Below are positions 52,079-61,621 of a DNA stretch of 64,000 nt, in pieces (the stretch's first letter is position 1; the number at the start of each line of letters is the position of its first letter). The stretch is from VXRJ01 sp964636705 (GTDB taxonomy: Bacteria > Acidobacteriota > Vicinamibacteria > Vicinamibacterales > UBA8438), in the NCBI GenBank assembly GCA_964636705.1, contig CAZWUJ010000018.1, positions 1-64,000 on the forward strand, written 5' to 3'. The notes under the pieces are model-generated. The model was not told where the DNA came from, made no database searches, and was given only the letters and a program-made list of their open reading frames with translations. Both the position numbers and the translations under genes were made by a program.

Positions 52079-53386
52079 ATGATCCCGTCAAGCGCCGCCG
52101 TCATCGCTGGCCGGTTCTGCCTGCTGGGAGCCCTGCTGGCGGCGTGCGGCCCGTCGCTGCGGGAATCGTCCGACGCGTCCCTCGAGGAGCGTTCGTCCAT
52201 CCTGCCCGAGGGGCCGCCTTCGGAGCGCTTCGAGGCTCGTCCCGTCGGAGATCCGCCCGGCATCAACGAACGGCCCCAGATCGCGCACGTGGCCATCACG
52301 GACCTGGATGGTGACGGGCTGTCCGACATTCTGGTCTGCGATGCAGGTCGCAGCCGGGTCTCATGGATCCGCCAGGCGCCGGCCGGCGCCTATGCCGAGC
52401 GTTTGATCTCGGACGACATCCTGGCTCCGGCGCATGTCGAGGCGGTCGATCTCGACGCCGATGGCGACCGCGATCTGGTGGTGGCGAGCCTGGGACAGCT
52501 CTTCCCGAGCAACCTGCGCATAGGGGCGGTAACGGTGCTCGAGAATCTGGGCGGCGAACGGTTCGCGACCCACGTCGTCGCCGAAGGACTGCCCCGGGTG
52601 GCCGACGCGCGGGCCGGCGATCTCGATGGCGACGGCGACCCGGACCTGACGGTCGCCGCCTTCGGCTATGACAGCGGCGAAACCCTCTGGCTGGAGAACG
52701 CGGGCAACTGGGTCTTCGAACCGCACGTCCTGCAGCGTCTGTCGGGGGCGATCAATGCCGTGATCGTCGACATCGACCGGGATGCCGCGCCCGACGTGGT
52801 GGCGCTCGTCAGCCAGGAGTGGGAAGAGGTCTGGGCGTTCGACGGAAGCGCGCAGTTCGCGTCGGAGCTGCTCTGGGGATCGGCCAATGCCGATTTCGGC
52901 TCGAGCTGGATCACCGCGGCCGACCTGGACGGCGACGGCCTCGCGGACCTCCTGCACAGCAACGGGGACGCGTTCGACTACGCGCCTGCCAACAGCCGGC
53001 CCTGGCATGGTGTCCAGTGGTTGCGGAACCTGGGAGACCGGCGGTTCCGGGCCCACCGCATCGCCGACCTCTCGGGCGCATCGAGCCCGCAGGCGGGCGA
53101 TGTCGACGGAGACGGCGACCTCGACGTCATCGTGGCGAGCGCCTACAACCAGTGGAGCGATCCGGATGCGCGCAGCCTGGTCTGGCTGGAGAACGACGGC
53201 GAGATGCGGTTCGCCATGCGCCGCATCGCCGTCGCTCCGACGCACCTCGTGACGCTGGCGGCCGGCGACATGGACGGCAATGGCACTCTGGACCTGGTCA
53301 CCGGCGGCATGCACATCAGTCCTCCCTACGACCGCATGTCGCGCGTGACGTTATGGAGCAATCGTGGGAGCAACTCCGTCCCGTAG
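52079..53386 (+). CDS. FG-GAP/VCBS-repeat lipoprotein
   Basis: A ~435-residue outer-membrane-type lipoprotein: hydrophobic leader ending LLGALLAAC gives a lipobox Cys near residue 23. The body is an integrin-alpha-like propeller with at least six calcium-binding loops of the form D-x-D-G-D-G-x-x-D (DLDGDGLSDILV, DLDADGDRDLVV, DLDGDGDPDLTV, DLDGDGLADLLH, DVDGDGDLDVIV, DMDGNGTLDLVT). ATG 52079 is used; GTG 52049 would add residues without resemblance. Overlaps the TPR gene by 23 bp. Likely a surface ligand-binding partner of the neighbouring receptor. Confidence 0.83.
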   Translation: MIPSSAAVIAGRFCLLGALLAACGPSLRESSDASLEERSSILPEGPPSERFEARPVGDPPGINERPQIAHVAITDLDGDGLSDILVCDAGRSRVSWIRQAPAGAYAERLISDDILAPAHVEAVDLDADGDRDLVVASLGQLFPSNLRIGAVTVLENLGGERFATHVVAEGLPRVADARAGDLDGDGDPDLTVAAFGYDSGETLWLENAGNWVFEPHVLQRLSGAINAVIVDIDRDAAPDVVALVSQEWEEVWAFDGSAQFASELLWGSANADFGSSWITAADLDGDGLADLLHSNGDAFDYAPANSRPWHGVQWLRNLGDRRFRAHRIADLSGASSPQAGDVDGDGDLDVIVASAYNQWSDPDARSLVWLENDGEMRFAMRRIAVAPTHLVTLAAGDMDGNGTLDLVTGGMHISPPYDRMSRVTLWSNRGSNSVP

Positions 53387-54839
53387 GGAGGCTGCGCGCG
53401 CGCGCGCCGCCCCCGTCGCCGCGGCCCTCACGCTGCTCTGCGGATGCGGCGGCGCCGGTGATGGCGGCTCGGCCCCGCAGTTGCCGGCCCTGCCGGATCT
53501 GTCGGCACGGACCGAGGCGATCCGGACCCATCTGGCGGCGGCGGACCGGACGGCCCGCGTCAACCCGCGTTCACCGGAAGCGGTCGGCGCGTTCGGCCTC
53601 GCCTTCCACGCGAACCTGTACTACGACCAGGCGATCGGGGCCTACGAGGTGGCCGAGGCCCTCGATCCGGACGACTCGCGATGGACCCACTACCGCGCCA
53701 TGGCCCACGCGTCGCGCGGCGACAACGAGCGGGCCCTCCGGGCGCTGCGGGCCGTCGTCGAAGCCGCTCCGGACACCGCGTCCGCATGGTGGCGGCTGGG
53801 AGACGCGTCGTTCAAGGCGGGGCGGCGGGACGAGGCCGCGAGCGCTTGGCGGCGCGTGATGGAGCTGCCGGAACCCGCCCCCTCTGCCGCCGCCGAGGCG
53901 GCCGGGCACACGCCGATTGGGCCTCTCTCGGCGTACGCCGCGTTCGGCCTTGCGCGTCTGGCGCTCGGAGACGGAGACGCGGCGCGGGCGCGTGCTTTGC
54001 TGGAAGAGGTCACGGCCTCCGCGGCGCCCCGGTTCGGGCCGGCGTTCCGGTTGCTCGGCGACGCGTTCGGCGCGCTCGGCCGCGACGACGACGCTGCCCG
54101 GACCCGCCGGAGAGCCGCGCGCCTGCCTCGCTACGCTCCGTACGTCGACAGCTTTCTCCAGGCTCTCATCGACGAATCGCGCAGCGCCGCGTTCCTCCTG
54201 CAGCAGGCGTCGACAGCGGATCTGACGACCAACGGCCTCTGGCGGGAGCACCTGGTGCGGCGGGCGCTGTCCTTCGAACCCGAGAATCGCGACGCCCTGT
54301 TCGACCTGGCCACCATGCTGCGGGTGCAGGCGCGGTACGAGGAAGCGCTGGAGCTCCTGGAACAACATCGCCGGGAGTTTCCGGGGGACCCCCAGGTACT
54401 GGCGGACATCGGGCGTTGCCTGTCGGCGCTACGGCGTTACGCCGCCGCCGAGACGGTCCTGCGCGAAGCCTTGCAGGCGCTCGACACGGCCGAAACGCGC
54501 TACGACCTCGCCCTCGTCCTCGATCGCAGCGGGCGGCTCGACGAAGCGATCGACGAATACCAGCGGGCGCTCGATCGCAATCCGAATCACGTCGACTCTC
54601 TCATCAACCTGGGCATCGGGCTGGCCCGCCGGGGAGAACTTGAACCGGCGCTGGCGCGGTTCCAGCAGGCCGTGGAGGTGGATCCCGAGCACGCGGACGC
54701 GCAGTCGAATCTGGGTGCGCTGTACCTGGCTCGGGGCGCACGCGAGGCGGCGCGCCGGGCGTTCGGACGGGCTCTCGAGATCGAGCCGGGCCACGCGGGC
54801 GCCACGGATGGGCTGCGGAGGCTCGACGGGGGGCCATAG
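53364..54839 (+). CDS. tetratricopeptide-repeat lipoprotein
   Basis: A 491-residue TPR protein with a lipoprotein-type leader (VAAALTLLCGC). TPR pairs occur at residues ~75-150, then a less regular helical centre, and a clear run near the end: ENRDALFDLATMLRVQARYE, DSLINLGIGLARRGELEPAL and AQSNLGALYLARGAREAARR. It would form a protein-binding superhelix on the periplasmic side of a membrane. It overlaps the FG-GAP gene and precedes the TonB receptor, the same pairing seen again to the right. Confidence 0.83.
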   Translation: MGATPSRREAARARAAPVAAALTLLCGCGGAGDGGSAPQLPALPDLSARTEAIRTHLAAADRTARVNPRSPEAVGAFGLAFHANLYYDQAIGAYEVAEALDPDDSRWTHYRAMAHASRGDNERALRALRAVVEAAPDTASAWWRLGDASFKAGRRDEAASAWRRVMELPEPAPSAAAEAAGHTPIGPLSAYAAFGLARLALGDGDAARARALLEEVTASAAPRFGPAFRLLGDAFGALGRDDDAARTRRRAARLPRYAPYVDSFLQALIDESRSAAFLLQQASTADLTTNGLWREHLVRRALSFEPENRDALFDLATMLRVQARYEEALELLEQHRREFPGDPQVLADIGRCLSALRRYAAAETVLREALQALDTAETRYDLALVLDRSGRLDEAIDEYQRALDRNPNHVDSLINLGIGLARRGELEPALARFQQAVEVDPEHADAQSNLGALYLARGAREAARRAFGRALEIEPGHAGATDGLRRLDGGP

Positions 54840-54996
54840 GTGCGGTATGCTGCCCGAGGTTGCCCGCTTGCTCGGGGCCGTTTCGATCGTCGTTCTGGCT
54901 AGTCGTCGTCGCACCGGATCCTGCTGAAAGCGGGCGGCAGGTTGGGCGGGTCGACAGGTCGGCTCGTCACATTCGCCAACGTCAGGAGGGGTGTGA

Positions 54997-57900
54997 ATGA
55001 GAGCACGGCGGTTTGTTCGTGCGGCCGCTCCCGCGGCCGTCCTCATCTTCCTCACCGTCCCCACCGCAGTCCTGGCCCAGGACGCCGAGATTGCGGGAGT
55101 CGTGACGGACAACACCGGGGGAATTCTTCCCGGTGTCACGGTCGAGGCGTCGAGTCCGGCGCTGATTGAACAATCGCGAGTCGTCTTCTCCGACGGCCAG
55201 GGCGCCTATCGAATCATCGCGCTCAATCCGGGCGTCTACACGGTGTCGTTCACGCTGCCCGGTTTCAGCACGGTGGTTGTCGAGGGGGTCGAGTTGACGG
55301 CGACCTTCACCGCCAATGTCGACGCCCAGATGGCCGTCGGCGGCGTGGAGGAGACCGTGACCGTCACCGGCGAGACTCCGCTCATTGACGTCCAGACCGT
55401 GACCCAGACCGAGGCCCTCTCGTCCGAGGTCCTGGCCGAGTTGCCGACGGGCCGGTCGTTCCAGAACGTCGGCATCCTGGTGCCGGGCGTGCAGGTGCCG
55501 CTCAGCCAGCAGGACGTCGGCGGCGCCGACGGGGCGAACTGGCAGACGATGGAGGTTCACGGCAGCCGCGGCGATCAGATGCCGCTGGTGATGAACGGCA
55601 TGCCGTTCAACAACATGAACAACACCGGTGGCGGCTACAACCACACGATGGCCATCAACACCGGTGCGGTGGCGGAAATGACCGTCACCACAAGTGGCAC
55701 CGACGCGGAGTACCGGTCGAGCGGCGTAGTCGCGAACAGCATCGCCAAGGAGGGCGGGAACGAGTTCACCTACGACCTTTACGCCGACTACACCAACGGG
55801 AACCTGCAGTCCGACAACCTCGGGCAGGACCTGATCGACCAGGGGTTGCGGCAGGTCAACTCGGTGAAGCAGGTATCGGAGTTCAACCCGACGTTCGGGG
55901 GGCCGATCGTTCAGGACCGGGTCTGGTTCTACCTCGGCTACCGCCACCTCGTGTCCACGCAGTGGAACACCGAATCGTTCGAACGGATCGATCCGCTCGA
56001 TCCGCAGTTCTGCCGTACGGAAGGAGGGTGTCAGTACGGGGACCGGCTGGTTCCGGACCAGCGCGATTTCTCGAAGCCGGCCTTCGCGGGTGACCGGTAC
56101 TTCCACACCGCCACGCTGAACCTGACCTCACAGATCAGCGAGCGCAACAAGCTGACCGCCTACTATCAGTTCGGCAAGCGCCACAAGGTGAGCGACTCCG
56201 GTCTCAACCGGACGCCCGAGGCGACCGACTATCTCACCTCGGACCCCGACTACATCGGCCAGCTCCGGTGGACGAGCCCGGTCACGAGCCGGCTCCTGCT
56301 CGAGGGCGGCCTCGCCTTCTTCAACGAGACGTGGCGTTTCCTGCAGCAGCCCGAGTTCCCGGTGGCGGCGGACGTGATCGCGAAGCGCGAACTGTCAACC
56401 AATACGCGGTACGCGGCGGACGAGACGACCTGGGATGCCTACAACCACCAGTGGAACATGCGCTTTTCGCTGAACTACGTGACCGGGACGCACTCGTTGA
56501 AGGTGGGCGTGCAGGACATGTGGGGCACGCGGAACTACACCGCCTTCGGGACCCAGGCGCAGCACTGGGACTTCAACCAGGGGATGCCGGCGCGAATCTG
56601 GCAGTATGCGCGGCCGCTCGAGGACTTCCAGAAACTGCGGGCGGCGCTGGGCATCTATGCCCAGGATCGCTGGACCCTCGATCGGGTCACGCTGAACCTG
56701 GGCATCCGCTACGACTTCCACGAGGCCTACGTCCCGGCGCAGACGACCGCGGAGCTGCTCTGGGTGCCGGCGACAACCTACGCCGAGGTGCCGGACACGC
56801 CGTCCTGGAGGGACATATCGCCTCGGGCGGGAATGTCCTGGGATGTATTCGGCACCGGACAGACCGTCATCCGGGCCAACTTCGGGCGGTACGTGGCTAG
56901 CGAGTCGGTCGCCACCGCCACCGCGAACAACCCGGTCAACACGCGAATCAATGCGGCTTTCCGCACGTGGACCGACGCGAACGGCGATTTCGTTCCCGAC
57001 TGCAATCTCCGGAATCGCGGGGCGAACGGCGAATGCGGCGCGCTGAGCGCGCAGCTCGGCGATCCGGCCATCGTCACCCGCTGGAACCCGGACATCGTGC
57101 GCGGTTTCGGCGTCCGCCCGAACGATGCCGAGATCCTGTTCGGACTGCAGCAGGAGTTGATGCCGGGCATCAGTCTCGACGTGCAGTGGACCCGCCACTG
57201 GTACGGCAACTTCTTCGTGACCCAGAACCGCGCCCAGCCGGCGTCGGGCTTCGACGAGTTCTGCGTCGTTGCGCCGGTCGATTCGCGCCTGCCGGGCGGT
57301 GGCGGCAACGAGATCTGCGGTTTCATGAACGTCCAGCCGGAGTTCTTCGGGAGGACGGACAACTGGGTCACCTCGGCGGCCGAGTTCGGCGACGTGACCG
57401 ACGTGTACACCGGCGTGGATGTTTCCGTGCAGGGACGGCTCGCGAACGGCGGGATCTTCAACGCGGGCGTCAGCACCGGCCGGGAGCGCACCGACTTCTG
57501 CGACATCATCCAGCATGCGCGCCTCGGGTCGAACGCCGCGACCACGGCGGGCACGATTGGGTCAACGAACGTCACCTCGTACCCGAGCACGAACTACTGT
57601 GCGACCGCGCCGCCGTACCAGCCCGACTTCAAGGCCCTGGTCACGTACCCGCTGCCCGGGGACCTGACCTTGAGCGCGGTCTGGCAGAACCGGGCCGGAC
57701 CGGAGGTGCTGGCGAGCTACTACGCGACGAACGCCGTCGTCACGGGGCTCGACCGGCCGCTGACGGGTGGGGGGCAGAGCGTCCACCTGCTCCCGCCGGG
57801 GACGCACTACGGCGATCGCGTCAACCAGTTGGACGTGCGGTTCTCGAAGAACTTCAGCGTCGGAGAAGGGCGGCTCCAGGTCAACGCGGCCCTCTACAAC

Positions 57901-58017
57901 CTCTTCAACACTGACGCGACGCTCAGTTGGAACACCACCTTCGGGTCAGCCTGGCTCTCGCCGACGCAGATCATGCAGGGACGCATGTTCAAGATCGGTG
58001 CGACGCTCAGCTACTGA
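54997..58017 (+). CDS. TonB-dependent outer-membrane receptor with carboxypeptidase-regulatory-like domain
   Basis: A 1006-residue receptor with signal peptide (VLIFLTVPTAVLAQ, cleaved near residue 27). An N-terminal carboxypeptidase-regulatory-like beta domain (residues ~30-115; IAGVVTDNTGGILPGVTV, YRIIALNPGVYTVSF) is followed by a plug (SRGDQMPLVMNGMPFNNM) and a 22-strand barrel rich in aromatic residues, ending with ATLSY, an outer-membrane insertion-type C-terminus. This is the Oar-like architecture abundant in Acidobacteriota. It imports or displays a large, unidentified substrate. A 157-bp gap upstream and the hairpin at 58074 suggest its own transcript. Confidence 0.87.
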   Translation: MRARRFVRAAAPAAVLIFLTVPTAVLAQDAEIAGVVTDNTGGILPGVTVEASSPALIEQSRVVFSDGQGAYRIIALNPGVYTVSFTLPGFSTVVVEGVELTATFTANVDAQMAVGGVEETVTVTGETPLIDVQTVTQTEALSSEVLAELPTGRSFQNVGILVPGVQVPLSQQDVGGADGANWQTMEVHGSRGDQMPLVMNGMPFNNMNNTGGGYNHTMAINTGAVAEMTVTTSGTDAEYRSSGVVANSIAKEGGNEFTYDLYADYTNGNLQSDNLGQDLIDQGLRQVNSVKQVSEFNPTFGGPIVQDRVWFYLGYRHLVSTQWNTESFERIDPLDPQFCRTEGGCQYGDRLVPDQRDFSKPAFAGDRYFHTATLNLTSQISERNKLTAYYQFGKRHKVSDSGLNRTPEATDYLTSDPDYIGQLRWTSPVTSRLLLEGGLAFFNETWRFLQQPEFPVAADVIAKRELSTNTRYAADETTWDAYNHQWNMRFSLNYVTGTHSLKVGVQDMWGTRNYTAFGTQAQHWDFNQGMPARIWQYARPLEDFQKLRAALGIYAQDRWTLDRVTLNLGIRYDFHEAYVPAQTTAELLWVPATTYAEVPDTPSWRDISPRAGMSWDVFGTGQTVIRANFGRYVASESVATATANNPVNTRINAAFRTWTDANGDFVPDCNLRNRGANGECGALSAQLGDPAIVTRWNPDIVRGFGVRPNDAEILFGLQQELMPGISLDVQWTRHWYGNFFVTQNRAQPASGFDEFCVVAPVDSRLPGGGGNEICGFMNVQPEFFGRTDNWVTSAAEFGDVTDVYTGVDVSVQGRLANGGIFNAGVSTGRERTDFCDIIQHARLGSNAATTAGTIGSTNVTSYPSTNYCATAPPYQPDFKALVTYPLPGDLTLSAVWQNRAGPEVLASYYATNAVVTGLDRPLTGGGQSVHLLPPGTHYGDRVNQLDVRFSKNFSVGEGRLQVNAALYNLFNTDATLSWNTTFGSAWLSPTQIMQGRMFKIGATLSY

Positions 58018-58073
58018 ATCCGGCTTGCCGGGTGGACACCCGCCCGGGCGGGGAACATTCCTCGCGCACGAAG

Positions 58074-58099
58074 GGCCCGTCCCCAACGCGGGACGGGCC
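58074..58099 (+). terminator. intrinsic terminator after the TonB receptor gene
   Basis: A perfect 10-bp stem (GGCCCGTCCC at 58074-58083, GGGACGGGCC at 58090-58099) with a 6-base loop, followed by TTTCGTC. The T run is short, so termination may be partial; the stem itself is strong. Confidence 0.65.
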
Positions 58100-58162
58100 T
58101 TTCGTCTGTCCGGACCCCACGGCGGCCGCGCAACCGGGCCGGAGAGACCCCGAGCGCGGTGT

Positions 58163-59920
58163 ATGTTTCACAGCATGCGCGCTCTGGCGTTGAGCGGGCT
58201 CGTTCTCGCCGTCTCGTTCACGCCCCCGGCAGGCGAAGGGTCCGTGGCGGCGGGCGCGACCGGCGCGGAGTGGTTCGTGGATGCGACCGCCGCCGCGGGC
58301 ATCGATTTCGTCCACTTCAACGGAATGTCCGGCGCCTACGACTTCGCCGAGATCTTTGCCCCGGGCGTGGCGCTGATCGACTTCGATAACGACGGCGATC
58401 TGGATATCTATTTTCCACAGGGAGAATCTCTGGGGCCCGCCGCGCCAGCGGAGGATAGTGCCGTGTCGGCGGACGCCCCGCGACGGGGCGATCGCCTGTA
58501 CCGCAACGACCTCGTCGTGCACGCCGGCGGCTCCCGAACGCTGCGGTTCACCGACGTGACGGCGGGGAGCGGCCTGGGCTCGCCGGGCTACGGCATGGGC
58601 GCCGCGACGGGCGACTTCGACAACGACGGCCGCGTCGACCTCTATCTCACGCGCCTCGGCGCGGATCGCATGTTCCGCAACAATGGCGACGGCACGTTCG
58701 CCGACGTGACGGTCGCGACGGGAATGAACAACGATCGCTGGGGCCTCTCGGCGTCGTTTCTCGATTTCGATCGCGACGGCTGGCTCGACCTCTTCGTAGG
58801 CAACTACGTGGACCACCGCCCCGGCGGCGACGCCGACTGTTCGACGCCGACAGGAATACGAAACTACTGCGGCCCCCAACGGTACCTGGCGGTGCCCGAC
58901 CGGCTGTATCGCAACCAGGGCGACGGGACGTTTGCCGATGTGACGGCCGAGTCCCGGATCGCGACCCCGTACGGCCGTGCGCTGGGCGTCGTCGCCGACG
59001 ACCTCGACGGCGACGGGTGGACTGACATCTACGTCGCCAATGACGGTGACGAGAACCAGTTGTGGATCAACAACCGGGACGGCACGTTCCGGGACGAGGC
59101 ATTGCTGGCGGGCGTCGCGCTCAACCATGCGGGGGCGGCCGAGGCGGGCATGGGAGTCGACGCGGCCGACTTCGACAACGACGGCGATGTCGACCTCTTC
59201 CTGACGCATCTCGATACCGAGACCAACACGTTGTACGTCAACGACGGGTCGGGGATGTTCGACGATCGCAGCGCCCGCGCCCGGCTGGCGGCGCCGAGCC
59301 TGCCGTTCACGGGGTTCGGCGCACGCTGGTTCGACGCCGACAACGACGGTTGGCTGGATCTGCTCGCGGTCAATGGGGCGGTGAGTGTCCTGCTGCCACT
59401 CGTTCAGGCCGGTGACCCGTTTCCGTTGCACCAGCCCAACCAGTTCTTCCGCAACGTGGGCGACGGCCGATTCGACGACGCGACCGAGCAGGCCGGAGCG
59501 ATCCTGCGCCACTCGGAGGTGAGCCGCGGCGCGGCCTTCGGCGACCTGGACAACGACGGCGACACGGATGTCGTAATCGGCAACAACAACGGCACCGCAC
59601 GGCTCTTTCTCAACGAAGTCGGCAGCCGGAACCACTGGCTGGGGTTGCGGCTGGTGGGAGGCGATCCGCCACGGGACATGACGGGAGCCACGGTGGGCGT
59701 CTTTCGCGACGGACATCCCACCCTGTGGCGGCGCGCGCGCACCGACGGCAGCTACGCCTCGGCCAGCGACCCGCGGGTCCTCGTCGGGCTCGGTGGAGCG
59801 GCAATGGTGCAGCGGGTCGAGGTGACGTGGCCGGATGGACAGGCCGAGGAATGGGTGGACGTCGCGGCCGATCAATGGCTCTCGCTGAGACAGGGGACCG
59901 GGCGGACCCTCCCGAGGTGA
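58163..59920 (+). CDS. CRTAC1-family protein (FG-GAP repeats plus ASPIC/UnbV domain) 1
   Basis: A 585-residue exported protein: signal peptide (LALSGLVLAVSFTPPA), then FG-GAP/VCBS repeats with calcium loops (DFDNDGDLDIYF, DFDNDGRVDLYL, DFDRDGWLDLFV, DLDGDGWTDIYV, DFDNDGDVDLFL). A C-terminal ASPIC/UnbV domain ends it (WLGLRLVGGDPPRDMTGATV, then RRARTDGSYASASDPRVLVG). ATG 58163 or 58175 are both possible. The fold suggests a calcium-dependent, extracellular ligand-binding propeller. Its stop is 4 bp before the next TPR gene. Confidence 0.85.
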   Translation: MFHSMRALALSGLVLAVSFTPPAGEGSVAAGATGAEWFVDATAAAGIDFVHFNGMSGAYDFAEIFAPGVALIDFDNDGDLDIYFPQGESLGPAAPAEDSAVSADAPRRGDRLYRNDLVVHAGGSRTLRFTDVTAGSGLGSPGYGMGAATGDFDNDGRVDLYLTRLGADRMFRNNGDGTFADVTVATGMNNDRWGLSASFLDFDRDGWLDLFVGNYVDHRPGGDADCSTPTGIRNYCGPQRYLAVPDRLYRNQGDGTFADVTAESRIATPYGRALGVVADDLDGDGWTDIYVANDGDENQLWINNRDGTFRDEALLAGVALNHAGAAEAGMGVDAADFDNDGDVDLFLTHLDTETNTLYVNDGSGMFDDRSARARLAAPSLPFTGFGARWFDADNDGWLDLLAVNGAVSVLLPLVQAGDPFPLHQPNQFFRNVGDGRFDDATEQAGAILRHSEVSRGAAFGDLDNDGDTDVVIGNNNGTARLFLNEVGSRNHWLGLRLVGGDPPRDMTGATVGVFRDGHPTLWRRARTDGSYASASDPRVLVGLGGAAMVQRVEVTWPDGQAEEWVDVAADQWLSLRQGTGRTLPR

Positions 59921-59924
59921 CCCC

Positions 59925-61613
59925 GTGAGGCGCGGGAGGCAGTCTTCGCGGGGCCGGGTCCGGTTCGGCCTGGCGCTTCTCGGGCTGGCGGTGGGGCTCG
60001 CGCCGGATCCGGCCGGCGCGGCCGCCGCTCGCGCAGCGCACGGCGAGCCGCAGGTCGTGCGCGAGGTGGCGCTGCCCGAGGTCGGGAGCCTGCATCCGGC
60101 GGTCCAGCAGCAACTCGGGGCGGCCTACCGCTCACTCCTGGCCGTCGCGCGTGACCCAGCGGCGGGGCGGCACGCGCGGTCAGAGGCGTACGGCGAGCTG
60201 GGAATGCTGTTCATGGCCGCGGACCTGCTGCAGCATGCGGAGCAGTCCCTCGACAATGCGGAGGTGCTGGCGCCGGAGGAGTTTCGGTGGCCGTACCTGC
60301 TGGGACACGTTCGACGGCGGATGGGTGACCTCGAAGCGTCCGCGGATCACCTGGAGCGGGCGCGGGAGCTCCGGCCGAACCATGTTGCGGCAACCGTCTG
60401 GCTCAGCCGCGTCTACCAGGAGTTGGGCGAGCCGGGCCGGGCCGGTCCACTCGTCGCCGGGCTCCGCGCACGGCTGCCCGACGCTCCCGCGCTGCGTTTC
60501 GAGGCCGGCCGCATCGCGCTGGCGACGGAGGACTACGCGTCGGCCGTGGAACATCTGGAAGCGGCCCTGGACCTGGATCCTGACGCCGGCAGCATCCACT
60601 ATCCGCTGGCGATGGCCTACCGGCGCCTGGGCGATCCGGAGGCGGCGGAAGGACACCTCCGGCGGTGGCGCGCGGACGGCCCTGGCAATGAGGTTCAACT
60701 GCCCGATCCCGTCATGGCGTCCCTGACCGGAGTCCTCCAGAACCCCCAGTACTACCGCGACCTCGCGTTCCACGCCGCGGGGAGTGAAGACTGGGTGCTC
60801 GCAGCCGCGCACTTCCGTACCGCTGCCGACGGGGCGCCCGACGTGGCCATGCTCCGGTTGAATCTTGGGACCGCGCTGGAGCGTCTCGGGAACGCCGCCG
60901 GCGCGGAGAACGCCTTCCGCGAGGCGTTGCGCCTCGACCCGGCGTTGTACCAGGCGCACAACGCGCTGGGCGCCTTGTTCGCGAGGGCCGGTCGCGACGG
61001 TGACGCGATCGAGCGGTTCCAGGACGCGGTGTTTCACAACCCGAACTTCGCCGCCGGGCATGTCGCGCTCGGAGACGCCCTCCGGCGGACGGATCGGAGC
61101 GAGGCATCCCTGGTGCCATACCGTCGTGCGATCGAGCTCGATCCCGGCAATGCCGTGGCCCGGTTCGGGGAAGCAATGGCCTTGGTGCGGGTCCGACGCT
61201 ACGGCGAAGCCCGCGAGCGGCTGATCCGGGCGGCCGCGGTCCTTCCCGGCCGAGCCGAGTTCCCCCATGCGTTGGCGAGGCTGCTCGCGGCGGCGCCCGA
61301 CGACGGGGTGCGCGACGGCGGGCGGGCCCTGGAGTTGATGCGAACTCTGGTCACTTCCGAGCAGACCTCGGCGGTGGCCGAGACGATGGCGATGACGCTG
61401 GCCGAACTGGGCCTGTTCGCCGAGGCTGTCGAGTGGCAGCGGGCGGCGATGGGGATTGCGACGAAGGCTTCCCGTCCGGATGTCGCGCAGCGGATGGCGT
61501 CGAATCTTCAGTTGTATCTGCGGCAAGAGCCGTGCCGCACGCCGTGGCGGGATGACGACCCGGATCACCGGCCCCCTCCACCCGCCGAGCCGGGACTCGA
61601 TCCCGCGAGGTGA
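59925..61613 (+). CDS. tetratricopeptide-repeat protein 2
   Basis: A 562-residue protein starting at GTG 59925, with an N-terminal export-like hydrophobic stretch (FGLALLGLAVGLAPDP). Numerous TPRs follow: SEAYGELGMLFMAADLLQHA, AGSIHYPLAMAYRRLGDPEA, MLRLNLGTALERLGNAAGAE, YQAHNALGALFARAGRDGDA. The final ~50 residues are Pro/Asp-rich and not TPR. It starts 4 bp after CRTAC1-1 and its end is fused by overlap to CRTAC1-2, so they form an operon. Confidence 0.83.
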   Translation: MRRGRQSSRGRVRFGLALLGLAVGLAPDPAGAAAARAAHGEPQVVREVALPEVGSLHPAVQQQLGAAYRSLLAVARDPAAGRHARSEAYGELGMLFMAADLLQHAEQSLDNAEVLAPEEFRWPYLLGHVRRRMGDLEASADHLERARELRPNHVAATVWLSRVYQELGEPGRAGPLVAGLRARLPDAPALRFEAGRIALATEDYASAVEHLEAALDLDPDAGSIHYPLAMAYRRLGDPEAAEGHLRRWRADGPGNEVQLPDPVMASLTGVLQNPQYYRDLAFHAAGSEDWVLAAAHFRTAADGAPDVAMLRLNLGTALERLGNAAGAENAFREALRLDPALYQAHNALGALFARAGRDGDAIERFQDAVFHNPNFAAGHVALGDALRRTDRSEASLVPYRRAIELDPGNAVARFGEAMALVRVRRYGEARERLIRAAAVLPGRAEFPHALARLLAAAPDDGVRDGGRALELMRTLVTSEQTSAVAETMAMTLAELGLFAEAVEWQRAAMGIATKASRPDVAQRMASNLQLYLRQEPCRTPWRDDDPDHRPPPPAEPGLDPAR

Positions 61614-61621
61614 CCGGCCGT

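Noticed and set aside
58007..59875. 622-codon minus-strand frame opposite CRTAC1-1
   Set aside because: Valine/arginine-rich antisense of repeated Asp-Gly calcium loops, not a gene.
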